From Nageia nagi (taxonomy: Eukaryota; Pinophyta): DNA of 64,000 nucleotides. Shown piece by piece: positions 60,601 through 64,000 of this stretch. The notes under the pieces are model-generated. The model had not been told where the DNA came from. It searched no databases and was given only the letters and a program-made list of their open reading frames with translations. Every line of letters starts with the position of its first letter. The first letter of the stretch is position 1. Made by a program: the position numbers and the translations under genes. The stretch spans positions 9,486,001 to 9,550,000 of the forward strand of contig JBITNC010000002.1 in assembly GCA_050084985.1 (NCBI GenBank), given 5' to 3'.

Positions 60601-60849
60601 ATCTTTGTTGGAACTTGATCCACAATGTAAAGATCATCTTTCATTGATCCTTTAACCAAAGTGGAAAGTCCTTTCTTAATGTACTAGGATTAAGATTCAA
60701 ACTCAAAAGAGTACCTTTTTCTAGCAACTTGCATCATGGAGAGTAGGTTCATCCTAAGCTTAGGAACATAGAGCACATTGTCAAGAACCTTCCCTTGAAT
60801 CAACACTCCCAATTCCTTGGACTTCAAGGGTAGAGTTATCACCTATCAT

Positions 60850-61778
60850 AACTACATATTTTCTATAGTTTTGAAGTTCTCAAACTTTTTCTTTTCAAAG
60901 CATAGGTGATTAGTGCAACCAGAATCAACAATCCAATCAGATAAAAAAGTATGAGACATGAAGTAGAGCATCATAACAAAACTAGCTTGAATATTCTTCT
61001 TTTCTTTAAAGTTTTTTACATTTCCATTACCTTTGTTCTTTTTCTCTCTTTTCTTTTTATAGCAATCAAATTCTTTGTGACCTTGGATGCCATAATAGTT
61101 GCAATTACCATCAAACTTTTTCTTAGGACATGGATTGTTTATTTTGCCTTTTCTATCTCTTCACTTGAAGAAGTTGTTGATATCATTATTCTTATTGTTG
61201 TTGTTGTTCTTGTTGTTGTCGTTGTTGCCATTATTCCTACTACTATTGTTTCTATTATCTCTTTTCTCAAACCTTTTGGGGGAGGAAGGATAAGATTTGT
61301 TTTGATGGTTGAACTTATTCTTGAAATGAGTTTTGGTTGCTCTAAGAGCAACATTATTATCTTTAGAAGAAGAAATCAACACCTTTTTATTAAGGGTTTC
61401 CTCATACTTCAAAAGGACCTTAGAAAGGTTCTCAAGGGAGAATACTTCATCATCATCAAGCCTTATTTCCAAAAACTATCATAAAGTTACCAAACTTTGA
61501 AGAAATACTTTGAAGAATTATGAAGACCATGAGCTCATCGTTGATCCAATTGCACCCACAAGCAACAAGTTGGGTCCTTATATCAATGATTTTGTTCAAG
61601 TAGATGGTAACATTTTCATCTTCCCCTTAACAAAGTTTTTATTCCAACCTTTAAGGACCGCTCACTTTCTAGCTCACAAATGCATTTTCATCTTCATTAG
61701 TCAATTGGTTTCATCTTCATCATCCACTCTCTTACTCACATCGACATGCCTTGTAGTGTTCATAGTCACAATAGGATA
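60850..61778 (-). pseudogene. Copia 2 gag, zinc knuckle and protease start (broken)
   Basis: The gag piece 61472-61161 has FSLENLSKVLLKYEETLNKK and an Asn-rich linker encoded by GTT-type repeats on the plus strand (61190-61255). The knuckle near 61110-61065 reads CNYYGIQGHKEFDC with the second Cys changed to Tyr. The protease start near 60925 reads WIVDSGCTNHLC, with the catalytic DSG intact. Confidence 0.85.
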
Positions 61779-62298
61779 TTGAGAATTGGGCCTACTCTTC
61801 CCCTCCTTGAAAGTATTTTCATGATTTTGGGGATATCTCTTACCAACCTCCTATGAGGTGGGATATGTAGCCTCCAAATGCTCATGCTTTAGAATGGAAT
61901 GCATTTTCACCCTCCACTTTGGTTGTCTAGCAAGGGTGGTCTCAACCTCCATCTCCATAACATGCTATAGGATGGAGTGATAAAGAAGCTATCTCAACTA
62001 GGGGTAATGATAGTTGGGACCTTCTCCCTCTACCATCCAATGAATGGAATCACATGGTCATTACTAATATGCCCCCTACGAGATCTCCTCATGAGACTAA
62101 TCCTTTATTTGTTGTATATTATCAATGTTTAATTGAATAGTTACTATTTTATCTTAGCTTTATTTAAGTTGATATGGTTAGGGTTTGCTTAACCCATGAT
62201 TAGGGTTGAGCGATGTCTTAGGGTGTGCTCTATAGGACCCATAAACTAATTTTGTTGTAAAAGTTTTTATTTTAATATAATGTACTTTTCATAAAAAA
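61779..62298 (+). mobile_element. LINE B2 3' end
   Basis: GAATTGGGCCTACTCTTCCC onward matches LINE B1 from 32583. It runs through GTCTAGCAAGGGTGGTCTCA and a TGAATGGAATCACATGG block to a 3' UTR and an A-rich tail at 62292-62298. Confidence 0.85.
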
Positions 62299-63419
62299 TA
62301 TTTTTAAGAAATAAGTTGCGGTAACATATATTTAGGAATTCATAGGATTTCCAAATAAATTCATAGCATTTAATAAATAATTCATAGAATTGTAAAATAA
62401 ACAATTCATAGATTTTAAAGTAAACAAATTCAAAGGTTTTCTCTTTTAAGAACATATAAATATTTAATAACCAAATTCTTATATTTCATCAAAAATCAAT
62501 GAACACAATATGAGAAATTTTGGAAATTAAAATAAGAATTTATGCAAACCTAGATTACATTCATTCAACATTATACCTTTTAATGGTTTATAACCTAAAT
62601 TTTGATTCTTAAAATCAATTATCTATAAACTAAAATTTGCAATTCTCATTGAAGAATGGAAATTTAATTCTTAACATAATCATATTTATCTAAAAAAAAT
62701 ACATAGAGCAATTTTCTTTTCAAAACCCATGAATCTATTTGAGTTTAATTCTTTTCAAAGCAATAAAAATAAAAAAAAAACACAAAGAGCACCTCTAATT
62801 TGCAAAATAAAATCCTTATGTAGTTATCTCTTCAACTCCACCCAGAAATATAAGCCAAAATAAATCCATTAACTAACACCCAAGCCAACATAAATGGGAG
62901 AAACAATAAAAAATACATAAATTTTCAAAAGTTTAAAAACCTAACTCTAAAAATCCTCAAGAGAAAAAACTAAAACTAATAGTTCTAATTTTGGTTTATT
63001 CATTTTTATATAGAAATCTATTATTTGATTAAATATAAACATTATTTATTATAGATACTTAACTTGTCTATTATTCTATGGAAAAAAATAAATATCTAAC
63101 TAATAAATAAAATACATAGGTATCAAGTACTATTTATTAAGCTTTATTTATTTACAATAATATTTATATCATATTTTGCAATTTTAAAATAAATAACCAA
63201 AACCTACAAAAAATGATATTTTACAAACACACAACCATGCAACACAATAGAAAAATAGAGCTCTTTTTTCATTAAGGCAACCTCTTTTCTCTCAATCAAA
63301 CAAACATAAAAAATACCTAAATGTATTTGTACAAGTCTCTTATGTGATGAGGCATCATCATCATGTCCAATTTATATCCAATCAAGTGACCCACTTAGTT
63401 TGGAACCTATTTCTATAAA
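62299..63419. other. AT-rich region with short AATTCATAG-type repeats
   Basis: At 62335-62430 the words ATTCATAG and AATTCATAGA recur several times in a loose array. No coding or terminal structure is seen. If the purine tract near 63540 marks an LTR on the minus strand, part of this region could be that LTR. Confidence 0.35.
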
Positions 63420-63790
63420 CATCATAATAATGAAAAAAATATAAAATAATGATATCATAAGCATGCTCCAAAAAAAAAACATACTTACCACAACATTATT
63501 TCAAATATAGAAAATAGGATTAAGCATAGGGTCATCACATCCTTCCCCACCTATGAATAGTATCATCCTCTGTGTTTGCATTATTCATAAGAATATATAT
63601 AATGAACATCATAATAATGAAAATACAAATACAATAATGATATTATAATCATGCTTCAAGCACAAACATATTTATCATAACATTATTTCAAATATAGAAA
63701 ATATGCTCAAGCAAAGGGTCATCACATCCTTCCCCTACAAGAATAGTATAATCCTCTATGTTTGCATTATTCATGAAATAAATATATTAA
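63420..63790. repeat. Tandem duplication, 187-bp unit, with LTR-start-like sequence
   Basis: CATCATAATAATGAAAA starts copies at 63420 and 63607. Both copies share GGGTCATCACATCCTTCCCC. On the minus strand this reads GGGGAAGGATGTGATGACCC, which looks like a polypurine tract followed by an LTR beginning TGATGACC or TGTGATGACC. The LTR idea is weak because no partner is in the window. Confidence 0.7.
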
Positions 63791-64000
63791 AATAAGTAAA
63801 TTATTTTTTCATAACATCAACATCTTCCCATATTGTATAAGATTCAAATTATTGATCCTTTTAGACTTGAAACTCCTTTATTTTCCTATTTCTCAACTTT
63901 ATAGTTCTATGCCAAGAACCTTGATATGAAGTACTTAAATGGTCATTGGATCTACCATTTGTAAATTAGTTAAATCCAAAACATGTAAGGGATCATAAAT

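Larger units (their letters stand above)
56858..61778 (-). mobile_element. Ty1/copia retrotransposon 2, 5' end deleted
   Basis: On the minus strand: gag with Asn-rich linker, zinc knuckle, protease, pre-integrase, integrase, reverse transcriptase, RNase H, polypurine tract and 3' LTR. The 5' LTR, primer site and gag start are missing at 61778, where LINE B2 resumes. The coding region is better preserved than in the first copia element but still has frameshifts and stops. Confidence 0.9.
38311..62298 (+). mobile_element. L1-type LINE B2, split by a gypsy and a copia element
   Basis: Pieces 38311-41991, 55923-56857 and 61779-62298 align in order with LINE B1: 5' leader, ORF1, endonuclease, reverse transcriptase, C-terminal region and 3' end. 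The tail (TTTTATTTTAATATAATG, CTTTTCAT and an A-run, 62266-62298) resembles LINE C. Between pieces lie the gypsy element (41992-55917) and the copia element (56858-61778). About 635 bp, equivalent to 31948-32582 of B1, is missing at the second break. All frames are broken. Confidence 0.88.

Noticed and set aside
60951-61484. Plus-strand 177-codon open frame with a Val/Ile/Leu-rich stretch, membrane-protein-like
   Set aside because: It is the antisense of the Asn-rich copia 2 gag linker; the minus strand shows gag, zinc knuckle and protease.
62267-62455. Tyr/Phe-rich 62-codon minus-strand frame as a gene
   Set aside because: It results from short AATTCATAG-type repeats in AT-rich sequence.

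Overview
The window looks like seed-plant nuclear DNA, most likely from a large, repeat-rich genome such as a gymnosperm; the species call is an inference. It is strongly AT-rich. It holds one plausible host gene, cut by the left edge, and 62 kb of old, nested and badly mutated retrotransposons. I saw no rRNA gene, intact tRNA gene, CRISPR array or prokaryotic signal.

Left edge (1-1.1 kb): the 5' part of a G-type lectin S-receptor-like kinase gene lies on the minus strand, open for 340 codons and running off the window. A TATA-like box and four tandem repeat copies sit directly upstream. From 1.7 to 3.7 kb there is a SINE-like fragment, a small GC-richer island and AT-rich spacer.

3.7-25.7 kb: relics in mixed orientation. 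In order: an RTE-like LINE (minus), a degenerate LINE 'family A' copy (plus), an LTR with its polypurine tract (minus), a Ty1/copia element with its 5' LTR and a lost 3' end (minus), an ORF1-only LINE remnant (plus), a RING-H2 pseudogene (minus), a nearly full L1-type LINE with a poly(A) tail (minus) and a 387-bp tandem duplication.

25.9-38.3 kb: L1-type LINE B1 (plus) carries a 1.4-kb internal duplication of its reverse transcriptase region. A second family A copy follows, then a short segment bracketed by two (TA)n arrays.

38.3-62.3 kb is a three-level nest. LINE B2, same family as B1, is split by a 13.9-kb Ty3/gypsy element at 41992-55917 with a 5-bp target duplication, TTAGG. That gypsy element is itself split, at the start of its reverse transcriptase, by a 7.7-kb LTR element at 44698-52446. 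The inner element has a gag region but no visible pol, an antisense coding-like tract, and four 192-bp tandem repeats. Further along, LINE B2 is split again by a minus-strand copia element at 56858-61778 whose 5' end was lost together with about 0.6 kb of LINE.

No element looks capable of autonomous movement. Many inactivating changes read as C:G to T:A, as expected from long methylation and decay. The most unusual signal is a 17-nt motif that recurs in pairs about 30 nt apart, at domain boundaries and in LTRs of both the outer gypsy element and the inner element.
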